From a virus, in IMG/VR virus record IMGVR_UViG_3300006736_000048, positions 1-32,214 of that record: a DNA stretch of 32,214 bases. One strand, given 5' to 3'. The notes under the pieces were generated by a model. It was not told the DNA's origin and did no database searches. It saw only the letters and a program-made list of their open reading frames with translations. Both the position numbers and the translations under genes were made by a program. Of this stretch, positions 7,726-15,062 are shown one piece after another. Within the stretch, counting starts at the first letter, position 1, and every line of letters starts with the position of its first letter.

Positions 7726-7947
7726 ATGAAACTCAGCACAGCAATCAACCAGTCCTCAAACATCAAAGCAATCGTAGTTGTCGGCGACAAGTCCAGCTAC
7801 ATCAAGGTCAGCCGAGCAACAGCCCGTGAACTGGTTGGTGAGTATCTCGACGAGACTTGGGACGGAGAGTCATACTACGACGAGAGTGGAACATCAATCG
7901 CCACGATTATTCTCGGCGCAGGTTTCAAGCACCTTTACATCGGCTAA
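7726..7947 (+). CDS. Small hypothetical protein (first early gene)
   Basis: A 73-residue acidic protein with a strong ribosome-binding site (TAAGGAACCAAGACC before the ATG). It is the first gene after promoter P1. It has the look of a small alpha/beta protein (IKAIVVVGDKSSYIKVSRATA, then IATIILGAGFKHLYIG) and no Cys or membrane segment. It is followed by intergenic hairpin element copy 1. The position right after a strong promoter suggests an early host-takeover or anti-defence protein, but no family is recognised. Confidence 0.65.
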   Translation: MKLSTAINQSSNIKAIVVVGDKSSYIKVSRATARELVGEYLDETWDGESYYDESGTSIATIILGAGFKHLYIG

Positions 7948-7955
7948 CCGCCGCC

Positions 7956-8025
7956 CACATACACCCAACAGCCCCTGCCGGTACGCCGAGCAGGGGCATA
8001 AGGGTTAAAACGGTCAAGCGACCGT
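7956..8025 (+). repeat. Intergenic double-hairpin element, copy 1
   Basis: CACATACACCCAAC is followed by a compound hairpin: GCCCCTGC (7971-7978) pairs with GCAGGGGC (7990-7997), CGG pairs with CCG around TACG, and ACCC (7963-7966) can pair with GGGT (8002-8005) after an ATAA spacer. The box ends in GGGTTAA. A second hairpin, ACGGTC-AAGC-GACCGT (8010-8025), lies before the next gene's AAAAGGAACC site. There is no U-tract, so it is not a plain terminator. Four further copies have different but compensating stems. Confidence 0.75.
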
Positions 8026-8050
8026 AAGCACTAGAAAAGGAACCACAGAT

Positions 8051-8308
8051 ATGGCATACGAAATTATAGATGGTAACGACAAAGCCGGGAACAGAATCTT
8101 TACTGTTAAAGACCCTCACCCGATGTTTCCGGTCGTTTACGCAATCTACGGCAGCAGGGGCGACGCAGAAGAAGCACTTGCCGAGATAAAGCGGGACGAG
8201 GACATTCACGACTCATTCGACGCTTGGATACACGCCAAAGCCGACGAGCATGGCGTACACCGTTCAGAGATTGCCAAGCAACTCGACGTTCATCAATTCA
8301 TGCGCTAA
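8051..8308 (+). CDS. Small hypothetical protein
   Basis: An 85-residue acidic protein preceded by GAAAAGGAACCACAGAT. It starts as a strand-rich segment (MAYEIIDGNDKAGNRIFTV), then VYAIYGSRGDAEEALAEI resembles a small alpha/beta domain, and the C-terminus is helical and His-rich (HAKADEHGVHRSEIAKQLDV). No catalytic motif is apparent. It lies between intergenic hairpin elements 1 and 2, which isolates it as a single-gene cassette. Confidence 0.65.
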   Translation: MAYEIIDGNDKAGNRIFTVKDPHPMFPVVYAIYGSRGDAEEALAEIKRDEDIHDSFDAWIHAKADEHGVHRSEIAKQLDVHQFMR

Positions 8309-8318
8309 TCATCAACCG

Positions 8319-8404
8319 ACATACACCCACCCAACGCCCCACCTCGCACAGCGTCGTGGGGCTTAGGGGTTAACCGGGCAATGGGAACGCCTCACTGTAC
8401 CCGG
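8319..8404 (+). repeat. Intergenic double-hairpin element, copy 2
   Basis: ACATACACCCACCCAAC is followed by GCCCCAC (8336-8342) pairing with GTGGGGC (8356-8362), with an inner CGC-ACA-GCG stem separated by CT/TC bulges. TTAGGGGTTAA follows. The second hairpin uses CCGGG (8374-8378) and CCCGG (8400-8404) with a longer loop. The stem differs from copy 1 but preserves the pairing and the flanking boxes. A third hairpin, GGGGCAGCA (8407-8415) with TGCTGCTCC (8430-8438), fills the rest of this 156-base gap. Confidence 0.7.
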
Positions 8405-8464
8405 CAGGGGCAGCAGCAGCGGACACTGGTGCTGCTCCGCAACTAACAAAAGGAGCGCGAGGGA

Positions 8465-9175
8465 ATGTTTAGAAATAAACAAGACAAAACTGAATATCGT
8501 AATTTACCGAAACAACCGAGACAGATGCTGGAGATACTTGCGAAGCTGGACAGCATCAATCAACGACTCGATCAGGCGAGCATATGGGCGAAAGCTGCTG
8601 ACCTGATTCTCCATGACGTACAGGAAAAGCTGGACACTCTACTGCTGCTTAAGCGGAGCGCACAGGTGGAACGTAACAGCAGGCAGCGTGTAGAGCCGGT
8701 TGAGGTAATACCGCAGGTCGCCGTCCAGAATGTATATCTGGACGAAGTAACGCCTAATGCTGAACCCGACAAGCTAGACACTCTGCTGTACGCTCGTGAC
8801 GGAAAACTCAAAAGGGTTTACTACAACACCGACCCGGTTGGTTACATCGAACGGAAAATCTATAACGCAACAGCATCGCACAAAACTGCAACTTGCATTT
8901 TCTTATCGGCTCTGTGGTCTGCGGTTAATACTCCTGCAACAAATCGCCGCAAACACATTACAGCAGCCAAGCTGGTTGAGCATCTGCTGGAACTGTTATC
9001 GGACAAGAGGATTATTGCTGTCAAAGCAAAGCCCCGAAAGACGAAAGTTCCTTCCGGGGATATTGGGTTCCAACTGGCTTCCTCTGAAACCCCGGTGCTA
9101 GACCGGTATTCGGTACTCTCAGACGAAGAAGCCACGGAAATCTTGAACTTGTTTGCGAGGTGGAACAATGGGTAG
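8465..9175 (+). CDS. Hypothetical protein with N-terminal coiled-coil
   Basis: A 236-residue protein preceded by AAAAGGAGCGCGAGGGA. Residues about 20-75 (MLEILAKLDSINQRLDQAS, then LILHDVQEKLDTLLLLKR) form a heptad-like helix likely to oligomerise. The middle part is polar. The C-terminal 100 residues look like a small helical domain (ITAAKLVEHLLELLSDKRI, then DEEATEILNLFARW). It overlaps the next gene by 8 bases and opens the replication operon that continues to 13843. No known family is recognised; a replication-accessory role is inferred from context only. Confidence 0.6.
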   Translation: MFRNKQDKTEYRNLPKQPRQMLEILAKLDSINQRLDQASIWAKAADLILHDVQEKLDTLLLLKRSAQVERNSRQRVEPVEVIPQVAVQNVYLDEVTPNAEPDKLDTLLYARDGKLKRVYYNTDPVGYIERKIYNATASHKTATCIFLSALWSAVNTPATNRRKHITAAKLVEHLLELLSDKRIIAVKAKPRKTKVPSGDIGFQLASSETPVLDRYSVLSDEEATEILNLFARWNNG

Positions 9176-9629
9176 TCAAGACCAAATAATCCGACTAGAC
9201 ACGATGGAAGGTGCGGAAGCGGAGCGCACAGGTGGAACCGTAACGGATAGCCAAGAGTACATACGATTCCGACTGGACACGCTGGAAAGCATGAAAGCGG
9301 AGCGTAAGGAACTCACCGATAAGATCGGCAAGATGACCGGGCAAATCCAGCGGCAACTTGAAGCTGACGATGCTTTACTTTACGAGGACGATTCTTGGGT
9401 CGCAGAGATTAAGGTGTCGGCGGTCTGGAACGAAGAAGCATTGAAGCCGCTGCTGGAGCATTACGACTCTGATGATCTTGAAGCATTACTGACGAAGCCC
9501 AAGCCTCGGACATTCAATAAGACGAAGTTGAACAAAGAAGCAAAGAAGGGCGGCGACGTAAAGCGGATTATCGACTTCGCGAAACAAGAAGGATTGCCAG
9601 AACTAACCATCAGGCAGAAGGGAAAATAA
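9168..9629 (+). CDS. Hypothetical protein with helical core, replication operon
   Basis: A 153-residue charged protein. I chose the ATG at 9168, which follows AGGTGGAACA. Residues about 30-65 form a long amphipathic helix (YIRFRLDTLESMKAERKELT, then IGKMTGQIQRQLEA), followed by a strand-like DSWVAEIKVSAVWNEE and a Lys-rich TKPKPRTFNKTKLNKEAKKG segment. This pattern resembles small phage proteins encoded beside recombination or replication genes, but I cannot assign a family. It overlaps the previous gene by 8 bases and the next by one. Confidence 0.6.
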   Translation: MGSQDQIIRLDTMEGAEAERTGGTVTDSQEYIRFRLDTLESMKAERKELTDKIGKMTGQIQRQLEADDALLYEDDSWVAEIKVSAVWNEEALKPLLEHYDSDDLEALLTKPKPRTFNKTKLNKEAKKGGDVKRIIDFAKQEGLPELTIRQKGK

Positions 9630-9823
9630 TGGCACGAATCATCAAGGGCGCAGAGGATACGCCACGCAACCGTATAATCCTCGACCTGCACCGTAAGGGA
9701 CTCTCGTACAACAAGATAAGTCGGGAGATGCTTCGCCGGGGTTTCGACCTTACGGCGCAGCGGTGTCAGGCGATTGTGAAAAGTAAAGAAGCAGCCGCAG
9801 CAGCGGCAAGAGGAACAAAGTAA
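9629..9823 (+). CDS. Small helix-turn-helix protein
   Basis: A 64-residue basic protein. Residues 15-52 (RIILDLHRKGLSYNKISREM, then LRRGFDLTAQRCQAIVKSK) read as a helix-turn-helix: a 'GLSYNKISREM' turn like those of resolvase or sigma region 4 proteins, followed by a recognition-type helix. The C-terminus is Ala-rich. It overlaps its neighbours by one base each, inside the replication operon just before the putative ssDNA-binding gene. It may be a DNA-binding regulator or a replication accessory. Confidence 0.65.
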   Translation: MARIIKGAEDTPRNRIILDLHRKGLSYNKISREMLRRGFDLTAQRCQAIVKSKEAAAAAARGTK

Positions 9824-10506
9824 TGACGAGCGAATATGGAACCATCGAAATAGACTGGCAGCCAGTCCTGAAGCCCGACGGCATCACACCAGTAACAAGC
9901 AAGGACGGAACGCCGATTGTGCAATCTCCGACTCTGCTGCTGACACCAAAGCTGCAAGGCGAATACGGCGGTTGGGCATTTGAGGACTTGGAAGGCTTCT
10001 GGACGTACCGTGGAGCCGCTTCGGACATTGTGCAGAACGTCGAATCAGAAGTTGTACTTTCACTTGGTGGGTTCAAGCAGAACGGCAATCGGTACAACAA
10101 CATCAACTCAATCAAGCCTGTAAACCGCCCTATGGCGAACGGACAGGCGCAGCAGGGGGCTTGGCAGGGTAGTAACGCTATTGCGCCATCGCAAACGCCC
10201 TCTGGTGAAGCACGGAACGAGTCGATCAGGGAACAGGCGTTCTTCAATAACCTCAACCCTGACATTCTGGCGCAGCTACCAGCGGAGCAGCAGGAAGCAT
10301 TACTGGTCGCATATTTCGACACCGGGATGCTGATGCTTCGTGAGTCCGTTAGGAAGCGTGCGCTGGCGAAACTGAATGAGTCCAAGGAGCCTGAGATTCC
10401 AGACACGCCAATGGTCAACGCAGCTATCGAAGCGGGTGGCGTTGTGACTAATATAGAATCGGCGACACCGCCACTGGAGAACGTCGAACAAATCCCGTGG
10501 GGATAA
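9823..10506 (+). CDS. Putative ssDNA-binding protein
   Basis: A 227-residue protein directly upstream of the primase-helicase. The N-terminal 100 residues are beta-rich with aromatic residues (EYGGWAFEDLEGFWTYRG, then LGGFKQNGNRYNNINSIKPV), the composition expected of an OB-fold ssDNA-binding domain. A low-complexity Gln/Ala/Asn linker follows. The C-terminus ends LENVEQIPWG, an acidic tail with a final Ile-Pro-aromatic like the DDIPF tip of bacterial SSB, which recruits partners. Neither feature is conclusive. The gene order SSB then primase-polymerase is common in phages. An alternative is a recombination mediator. Confidence 0.45.
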   Translation: MTSEYGTIEIDWQPVLKPDGITPVTSKDGTPIVQSPTLLLTPKLQGEYGGWAFEDLEGFWTYRGAASDIVQNVESEVVLSLGGFKQNGNRYNNINSIKPVNRPMANGQAQQGAWQGSNAIAPSQTPSGEARNESIREQAFFNNLNPDILAQLPAEQQEALLVAYFDTGMLMLRESVRKRALAKLNESKEPEIPDTPMVNAAIEAGGVVTNIESATPPLENVEQIPWG

Positions 10507-10533
10507 CAACCGAAAACGAAGGGAACCAAGACC

Positions 10534-12537
10534 ATGAACAAAGTGGACATTGCTTTGGATTTCGCGGGGCGGGGCTGGAAAGTCCTCGCCCTGCAACCCA
10601 ACAGCAAGATACCAATTAAGTCGGTACTCCAAGAACACGGCTCAACCGATGCGACCGACAACCCAACCAAAATCAGGATGCTGTGGGGGGAGTATCCGAA
10701 CGCTAACGTCGGCATCGCAACCGGGGAAGTATCAGGGCTGACAGTCCTAGACCTCGACGATGACAGCGCGAAAGCCAGAATCGAAGCCTTGCCGGGATTC
10801 ACGCACCCGCCACTGACGTATGGCGTAAGGACTCCGCGGGGGTATCACCTGTATTACCGCTTCGACGGAAGTATCAGCCAGTCGGCTGGCAGGGTTGAGT
10901 CAGCGGATATTAGGAATAACGGCGGCTATGTCGTGGCGGCTGGCTCTGAGGTTGACGGAGTTACTTACAAAGCCCTGAACAGCCTACCTGTTGCCACTTG
11001 GGACTTCCCGCCGATATTCAAGAATGGCTACCAAGCGACCCGCCCCGCTGTAAAAGATTGGGTGACTCAACTGCAAACGTCAGGTGAAACACAAGGCGGT
11101 CGCAATCACCAGTTCTTCCGCTTGGCTTGTGCGTACAGACAGATGGGTCACGAAGTCGAAGAAATCCAAATGCTATTGGATACTGCCAACGCCAAAAGTA
11201 ATCCACCTTTGGACGAACGTGAACTGGCAAGCGTTATTGCTTCTGCGATGAGGTATGACGCTGGCAGGAAATTGCAATACTCAGGAAAGCTGGTTAACCC
11301 GCCACTGGTGGAATCTCAGACCGACCGGCGCACGACGTTCTACTGGGCAGAGCCAGACATTCGCGTGGAGTTGAGCAAGATCGACCGAAGGGGAACAAGA
11401 GCCTACGCCAAGATGCGGGTCTGGACTGGCGAGCGGGGCATGATCTACATGGCTTCGATTTCGCTATACGACCAGCGCAGTCGGAAAGAGATCGTGGACT
11501 ACCTGATGCACTCGCACCCGCTTGCGGACTGGAACTCGATACTGCATCACATCGCTGCCATCGTTGATAGCCACTCAGAAAAGACCGGGGTAATTGTTGA
11601 CCTAGCAGCGCACGTTCCTGAATCGCTAAGTCCTTATCTTGTGTATCCGTTAGTCCGGCAGAACCAATCGACGGTTCTATATGCGGACGGCGGCAGCGGC
11701 AAGTCTACGTTTGCTCTTGCAGTAGCGGCGACAGGAGCGACACAGGCGACGTTCATACCCGGCGTGACTAATACCGCCCAACGACCGATCAAGACGTTGT
11801 ATTTGGATTGGGAAGCTGACAGTGATGACGTTTCCAAGATGCTCAAAGAATTGAGTCGTGGAGCGCAGGTGAAAATACCTGACGGACATATCCACTACCA
11901 GAGCATGAGCGGGGCATTTATTGACCACGTTGACGATTTGGTGGAAACGATTGTGCAGAACGATATTGACCTGATAATTGTGGACTCGCTGGTGGCTTCG
12001 GCTGGCGGTGACGTAACCGATGCGGAAGCTGCTCGGTTCTTCCACAATGCTGTTCGGTCGCTGAACGTGGCTTCGATTGGGATTACTCACACCAACAAAT
12101 CGGACGGTCTATATGGCAGTCGGTTCTTCTGGAACCTCGCCCGGCAAGTGTTCCGATTGACGAGCGTTTCGGAGCCTGAGACTAATCCGGTGCTGGGGCT
12201 GTACCACGAAAAGTCGAACCGCTCAAAACTGATCGCCCCGGTCGCTTACGATGTGGAATATGGCAACGCTGAATCTGACAACGCATTTATCAAATATGTT
12301 GCCCAAGATATTCAGACTGTGCCAGAACTTGCGAAGGGAACGAGCCTTAGAGATAGGCTGATCGGATTGATGCGGAACGGCTCGATGACGATAGAGCAAC
12401 TGGCAGATCGTACAGGCGCACCAGACAACGTGATACTAGCGACGCTGGAGCGCATGACCGATACGTTCGTCAGGGTCGCTGGCATGGGCAACGCATGGAC
12501 GCTTATGAGTATCCAAATACCGCAAGGGGATGCGTGA
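10534..12537 (+). CDS. Primase-polymerase/helicase fusion (prim-pol plus RecA-like ATPase)
   Basis: A 667-residue replication protein preceded by GAAGGGAACCAAGACC. Residues 1-165 are an archaeo-eukaryotic-type prim-pol domain: GLTVLDLDDD carries the metal-binding Asp73 and Asp75, GYHLYYR contains His105, and DIRNNGGYVVAAGS supplies Asp125. Residues 185-245 form a helical primase C-terminal domain. Residues 370-560 are a RecA-like ATPase with Walker A ADGGSGKS at 384-391 and Walker B DLIIVDS at 479-485. The C-terminal 65 residues look like a winged helix. It should synthesise primers and unwind DNA at the fork. With no DNA polymerase gene in the window, the phage probably borrows the host replicase. 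Confidence 0.88.
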   Translation: MNKVDIALDFAGRGWKVLALQPNSKIPIKSVLQEHGSTDATDNPTKIRMLWGEYPNANVGIATGEVSGLTVLDLDDDSAKARIEALPGFTHPPLTYGVRTPRGYHLYYRFDGSISQSAGRVESADIRNNGGYVVAAGSEVDGVTYKALNSLPVATWDFPPIFKNGYQATRPAVKDWVTQLQTSGETQGGRNHQFFRLACAYRQMGHEVEEIQMLLDTANAKSNPPLDERELASVIASAMRYDAGRKLQYSGKLVNPPLVESQTDRRTTFYWAEPDIRVELSKIDRRGTRAYAKMRVWTGERGMIYMASISLYDQRSRKEIVDYLMHSHPLADWNSILHHIAAIVDSHSEKTGVIVDLAAHVPESLSPYLVYPLVRQNQSTVLYADGGSGKSTFALAVAATGATQATFIPGVTNTAQRPIKTLYLDWEADSDDVSKMLKELSRGAQVKIPDGHIHYQSMSGAFIDHVDDLVETIVQNDIDLIIVDSLVASAGGDVTDAEAARFFHNAVRSLNVASIGITHTNKSDGLYGSRFFWNLARQVFRLTSVSEPETNPVLGLYHEKSNRSKLIAPVAYDVEYGNAESDNAFIKYVAQDIQTVPELAKGTSLRDRLIGLMRNGSMTIEQLADRTGAPDNVILATLERMTDTFVRVAGMGNAWTLMSIQIPQGDA

Positions 12538-12613
12538 GCAGATGTTCCAAATAGTACATTTGAAAACTATCCAAGAATTTTGGAATGAATTCTAAAGAGG
12601 AAGGAAGTTTGGA

Positions 12614-12823
12614 ATGACCCCAAGAGCAGAACCCCGCTCCACCATCGGAGAGTTGAGGCGTATAGCAAAACTCGACGTAATCGGTGAGGACGTTCGGGGG
12701 ATTGAAAGTTGTCCGAGGTGCGAAGGCATCTTGAGGTGGGGCGAAGATAGCCGGTACGAAGATGTCGTGTCCTGCGTCTACTGCGGATGGCGACCGAGTG
12801 CAAAGTTGGAGATGGAACTATGA
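12614..12823 (+). CDS. Small zinc-ribbon protein
   Basis: A 69-residue protein containing CPRC at residues 33-36 and CVYC at 54-57 with a hydrophobic WRP after the second pair. This is a typical four-Cys zinc ribbon of the kind found in small phage transcription or nucleic-acid-binding proteins. It follows a 76-base gap holding the imperfect palindromes TCCAAGAATTTTGGA and TTCCAAAT-AGTAC-ATTTGAA. A 10-base direct repeat, TTTGGAATGA, occurs in the leader (12579) and at this start (12608). Its stop overlaps the next start (ATGA). Confidence 0.7.
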   Translation: MTPRAEPRSTIGELRRIAKLDVIGEDVRGIESCPRCEGILRWGEDSRYEDVVSCVYCGWRPSAKLEMEL

Positions 12824-12933
12824 ACGTGAAATGGCAACCGACATTCCGCTGTCCGCATGGCTGCGACAAGTTCTTCGGCAGCAGCGTGGCATTGAAATGG
12901 CATCTGGAAGAATATAAAGAGGAAGCACGATGA
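12820..12933 (+). CDS. 37-residue C2H2-like zinc-finger peptide
   Basis: A very short gene in ATGA overlap with both neighbours. The peptide carries FRCPHGCDKFFGSSVALKWH, which matches the classical C2H2 finger spacing: Cys11-x3-Cys15, Phe19 four residues on, Leu25, then His28. The expected second His three to five residues later is absent (Tyr32). It could be an incomplete finger or use His13 as a ligand. Coupled translation with the zinc-ribbon gene and the alpha-CTD-like gene suggests that these three small proteins act together on DNA or transcription. Confidence 0.65.
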   Translation: MNVKWQPTFRCPHGCDKFFGSSVALKWHLEEYKEEAR

Positions 12934-13295
12934 CTGACTACGACTACTACATATACAACACACTAACTCAAATACGGGATATTCTCCGACTAGGATTTGC
13001 TAAAGAAATAATTGAGGAAAATCTAAGGCTGGCTGAACATAAAGTAAGTAAGGAAAACTTTGTAAAACAAATTCTCGACTATACGGATGAACTGATTAGC
13101 GAAGGGGAGTTAGAGCAATCACAGAAACACGTAGGAACGAGAGTATCTAGTTGCTTGACCAGAGCAGGGATTACCTCATTTGAGGAATACGCCAACTGGG
13201 GCGACAAGGAGTTGGTAAAGATTCGCAACTTCGGTAGGCGCACATTAGAAGTTGCAACAAAGATAAGGGCATGGCACGAAAGAAAAACACGATGA
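12930..13295 (+). CDS. RNA polymerase alpha-CTD-like protein
   Basis: A 121-residue protein with an N-terminal helical region (residues 1-62) and a C-terminal domain (64-118) matching the RNA polymerase alpha-subunit C-terminal fold. It reads VGTRVSSCLTRAGITSFEEY, then LVKIRNFGRRTLEVATKI. In the E. coli alpha-CTD, Arg265, Cys269, Gly296, Lys298 and Ser299 contact UP-element DNA. Here the aligned residues are Arg71, Cys75, Gly102, Arg104 and Thr105; Asn268 aligns with Ser74 and Glu302 with Val108. It could compete with, or replace, host alpha-CTD contacts at promoters. Tandem helix-hairpin-helix DNA binding is an alternative. Neighbours are small zinc proteins and a resolvase. Confidence 0.8.
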   Translation: MTDYDYYIYNTLTQIRDILRLGFAKEIIEENLRLAEHKVSKENFVKQILDYTDELISEGELEQSQKHVGTRVSSCLTRAGITSFEEYANWGDKELVKIRNFGRRTLEVATKIRAWHERKTR

Positions 13296-13843
13296 CTGAC
13301 ATTCTGGCAATCGACCCCGGCACGACTAAATCAGGTTGGTGCTACATTCAGGACGGCGAGCCGCTGGATTGGGGCTGGTTCGATAACGAGAAGATTTACA
13401 CGCTGATCGGTTCGTTCGGTTGCCAAGTCGTGATCGAGGACGTTGCCCATTACGGTATGCCGGTCGGCAGGGACGTATTCGAGACAATCCGCTGGACTGG
13501 ACGCTTTGACCGGCACGCAGACACGCTTGGCTTGGCGGCGACGTATGTTACCCGTCCAGATGTGAAGCTGGCTCTGTGTGGCTCGACTAGGGCGAACGAC
13601 GGCACGATCAGGCAAGCATTGATAGACCGGTACGGTGGTGACGAGATTGCTATTGGCGGGAAGAAGTGTAAGGGCTGCAAGGGCAAAGGCTGGCTCGGTC
13701 GAGATCATGCGCCCTGCGAGGATTGCGACAGCCGGGGGGCTGTAACGCCAGCCGGGGTGCTTCACGGTATTAGCGGTCACGTATGGTCTGCGCTAGCTGT
13801 CGGATTGACGCATCACGACAGGTTGCTGATAAATCGGCTGTAA
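13292..13843 (+). CDS. RuvC-like Holliday junction resolvase with zinc-finger insertion
   Basis: A 183-residue protein from the ATG at 13292, which overlaps the previous stop (ATGA). An in-frame ATG at 13271 would add MARKKNT. ILAIDPGTTKSGW at residues 4-16 has the catalytic Asp8, and VVIEDVAHYG contains Glu49, as in RuvC-type nucleases. Between the catalytic parts lies CKGCKGKGW (126-134) and CEDC (142-145), a DnaJ-type zinc finger inserted in the fold. The last motif, SGHVWSALAVGL (161-172), has His in place of the usual first Asp, as in some phage RuvC relatives. It should resolve branched DNA before packaging. Confidence 0.8.
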   Translation: MTDILAIDPGTTKSGWCYIQDGEPLDWGWFDNEKIYTLIGSFGCQVVIEDVAHYGMPVGRDVFETIRWTGRFDRHADTLGLAATYVTRPDVKLALCGSTRANDGTIRQALIDRYGGDEIAIGGKKCKGCKGKGWLGRDHAPCEDCDSRGAVTPAGVLHGISGHVWSALAVGLTHHDRLLINRL

Positions 13844-13849
13844 TAAGTG

Positions 13850-13879
13850 TTGACAATAGCAAGCAGCGGGTAATAAGTT
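13850..13879 (+). promoter_or_regulatory. Sigma-70-type promoter P2
   Basis: TTGACA at 13850-13855 within TAAGTGTTGACAATAGCAA, the same block as P1, P3 and P4, with TAAGTT 18 bases downstream or ATAAGT at 17. A short hairpin GTCAA-CT-TTGAC and a strong GAAAAGGAACC site follow before the gene at 13923. Confidence 0.7.
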
Positions 13880-13922
13880 TTAAGGGTCAACTTTGACACA
13901 GCTTGAAAAGGAACCAACCGAC

Positions 13923-14261
13923 ATGAAAAACCGACAACTCATAATTGAGCAGCTTGATTGGCTCAACTCTCACATGGGTCACTACGCTTCTTACGACCAT
14001 TTCCGATCAACAAGCAATGGCTCACACGCCGTACTACGTGCCGATGTGAACCAGCTTCTAAATCTGGTTGATGCTCTAAGCTGGACTGAACAGCAGTTTG
14101 CTTTCAAAGGCAAAGTCACTGACGATTTTCAGCAGACTCTTGAAGCGATCTACCGATCAGCACGATCAATGGACATAACGGTTATGGAAGCCAATGTTCG
14201 CTTGCTCATCATTGACCCAATCACCGAATGGGCGACCAAGCCAAAACTCGCCAGCAAGTAA
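13923..14261 (+). CDS. Hypothetical protein
   Basis: A 112-residue soluble, helical, His- and Asp-rich protein. The start at 13923 follows GAAAAGGAACCAACCGAC, so I prefer it to the in-frame earlier codon at 13893. It contains IIEQLDWLNSHMGHYASYDH and LLNLVDALSWTEQQF, consistent with helices, and no known motif. It is the first gene after promoter P2 and is followed by intergenic hairpin element 3. Confidence 0.6.
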   Translation: MKNRQLIIEQLDWLNSHMGHYASYDHFRSTSNGSHAVLRADVNQLLNLVDALSWTEQQFAFKGKVTDDFQQTLEAIYRSARSMDITVMEANVRLLIIDPITEWATKPKLASK

Positions 14262-14267
14262 TCACCG

Positions 14268-14335
14268 CACATACAGCCCACAGCCCCTGCCGGTCTAACC
14301 GAGCAGGGGCATAGGGGTTAACAGGGGCTTCCCTG
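14268..14335 (+). repeat. Intergenic double-hairpin element, copy 3
   Basis: CACATACAGCCCACA precedes a compound hairpin: GCCCCTGC (14283-14290) pairs with GCAGGGGC (14303-14310), and CGGT (14291-14294) pairs with ACCG (14298-14301) around CTA. ATAGGGGTTAA follows. The second hairpin is CAGGG-GCTT-CCCTG (14322-14335). The gene's AAAAGGAACC site follows a few bases later. Confidence 0.75.
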
Positions 14336-14358
14336 AATAACCTAAAAGGAACCGACTG

Positions 14359-14607
14359 ATGGGAATGAAAATACAAGCAATCAATAGAGGTGATGGACTC
14401 GACATCGAGGTCGGCAAGACTTATTACATCGAGGACACCGGCTACAACATAACTGGCGAGTATCCGTTGACGGCTCTGGAAGTTATCTCAGCACCGACCG
14501 CATCAGGAATAGAGGTGCGAGCGGAAATCGAAATCGAGAATCCGATTACTGAATCGTGCAAGTATTACGACATTTCGATTGACGGGATTGTCGAGGACGC
14601 AAACTAA
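14359..14607 (+). CDS. Small hypothetical protein
   Basis: An 82-residue beta-rich acidic protein (GDGLDIEVGKTYYIEDTG near the start, and SGIEVRAEIEIENPIT near the end), with a single Cys. It is preceded by AAAAGGAACCGACTG and overlaps the next gene by one base (TAATG). It could be a small beta-barrel partner of the ART-like protein that follows, because they are the only two genes in this coupled unit before the 15059 gene. No family is recognised. Confidence 0.6.
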   Translation: MGMKIQAINRGDGLDIEVGKTYYIEDTGYNITGEYPLTALEVISAPTASGIEVRAEIEIENPITESCKYYDISIDGIVEDAN

Positions 14608-15062
14608 TGGCACGACCGAAAGTTCTCTATCACTACACCAGCCCTGTTCATGTCCCGGCGATTCTGGAAACGGGGTTCTTGAAAGTGACTGAATCGAATG
14701 TCAGTTTCAAGATTGAGAACGCCGCTCCACAGGTCGTATGGCTGACACCTGAGACACTCATTCGCCCACCTAAGTATCTTGCCAGCATTGCAAACAAGAC
14801 AGCCTACCGTTTCGTGGTCGCTCCTGCGGACGCACAGCGTTCAGACAAGTGGCTCCGGTGTAACGGAGCATCCAGTGAGCAGATACGGCTGCTGGAGGAG
14901 GCTGGAGGTGGAACAAAGGCGACAAGGTGGTACGTCGTAGCCCGACCGATTCCAAGAGAAGAATGGCTTGCGCTGGAAATGCGTGAAGGCAACCGATGGA
15001 TACAAATTTATTCGGCATCCGACTTATTCTTACTCCGAGCAAAATGGGGGGCAGCGGAATGA
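14607..15062 (+). CDS. ADP-ribosyltransferase-like (HYT-motif) protein
   Basis: A 151-residue protein beginning MARPKVLYHYTSPVHVPAIL and ETGFLK. 'LYHYTS...L..IL.TGFL' is the N-terminal signature of ADP-ribosyltransferase and DarT-like folds, where the His and following aromatic residues bind NAD. A strand VVWLTPE follows near residue 45, as in phage relatives. I see no certain catalytic Glu; candidates lie in the C-terminal half (EEWLALEMREGN). An active enzyme could modify host proteins or nucleic acids; an inactive relative could bind NAD or ADP-ribose. It is coupled to genes at 14359 and 15059. Confidence 0.55.
   Translation: MARPKVLYHYTSPVHVPAILETGFLKVTESNVSFKIENAAPQVVWLTPETLIRPPKYLASIANKTAYRFVVAPADAQRSDKWLRCNGASSEQIRLLEEAGGGTKATRWYVVARPIPREEWLALEMREGNRWIQIYSASDLFLLRAKWGAAE

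Noticed and set aside
9750-10802. A 350-codon frame on the minus strand.
   Set aside because: It lies opposite the putative SSB and primase-helicase genes, whose motifs are clear. Its Ser/Leu/Cys-rich composition is typical of a shadow frame.
12585-12617. A 10-codon open frame whose stop overlaps the start of the zinc-ribbon gene.
   Set aside because: Too short to support, and no regulatory codon run is visible. The TTTGGAATGA direct repeat that creates it is mentioned in the feature.
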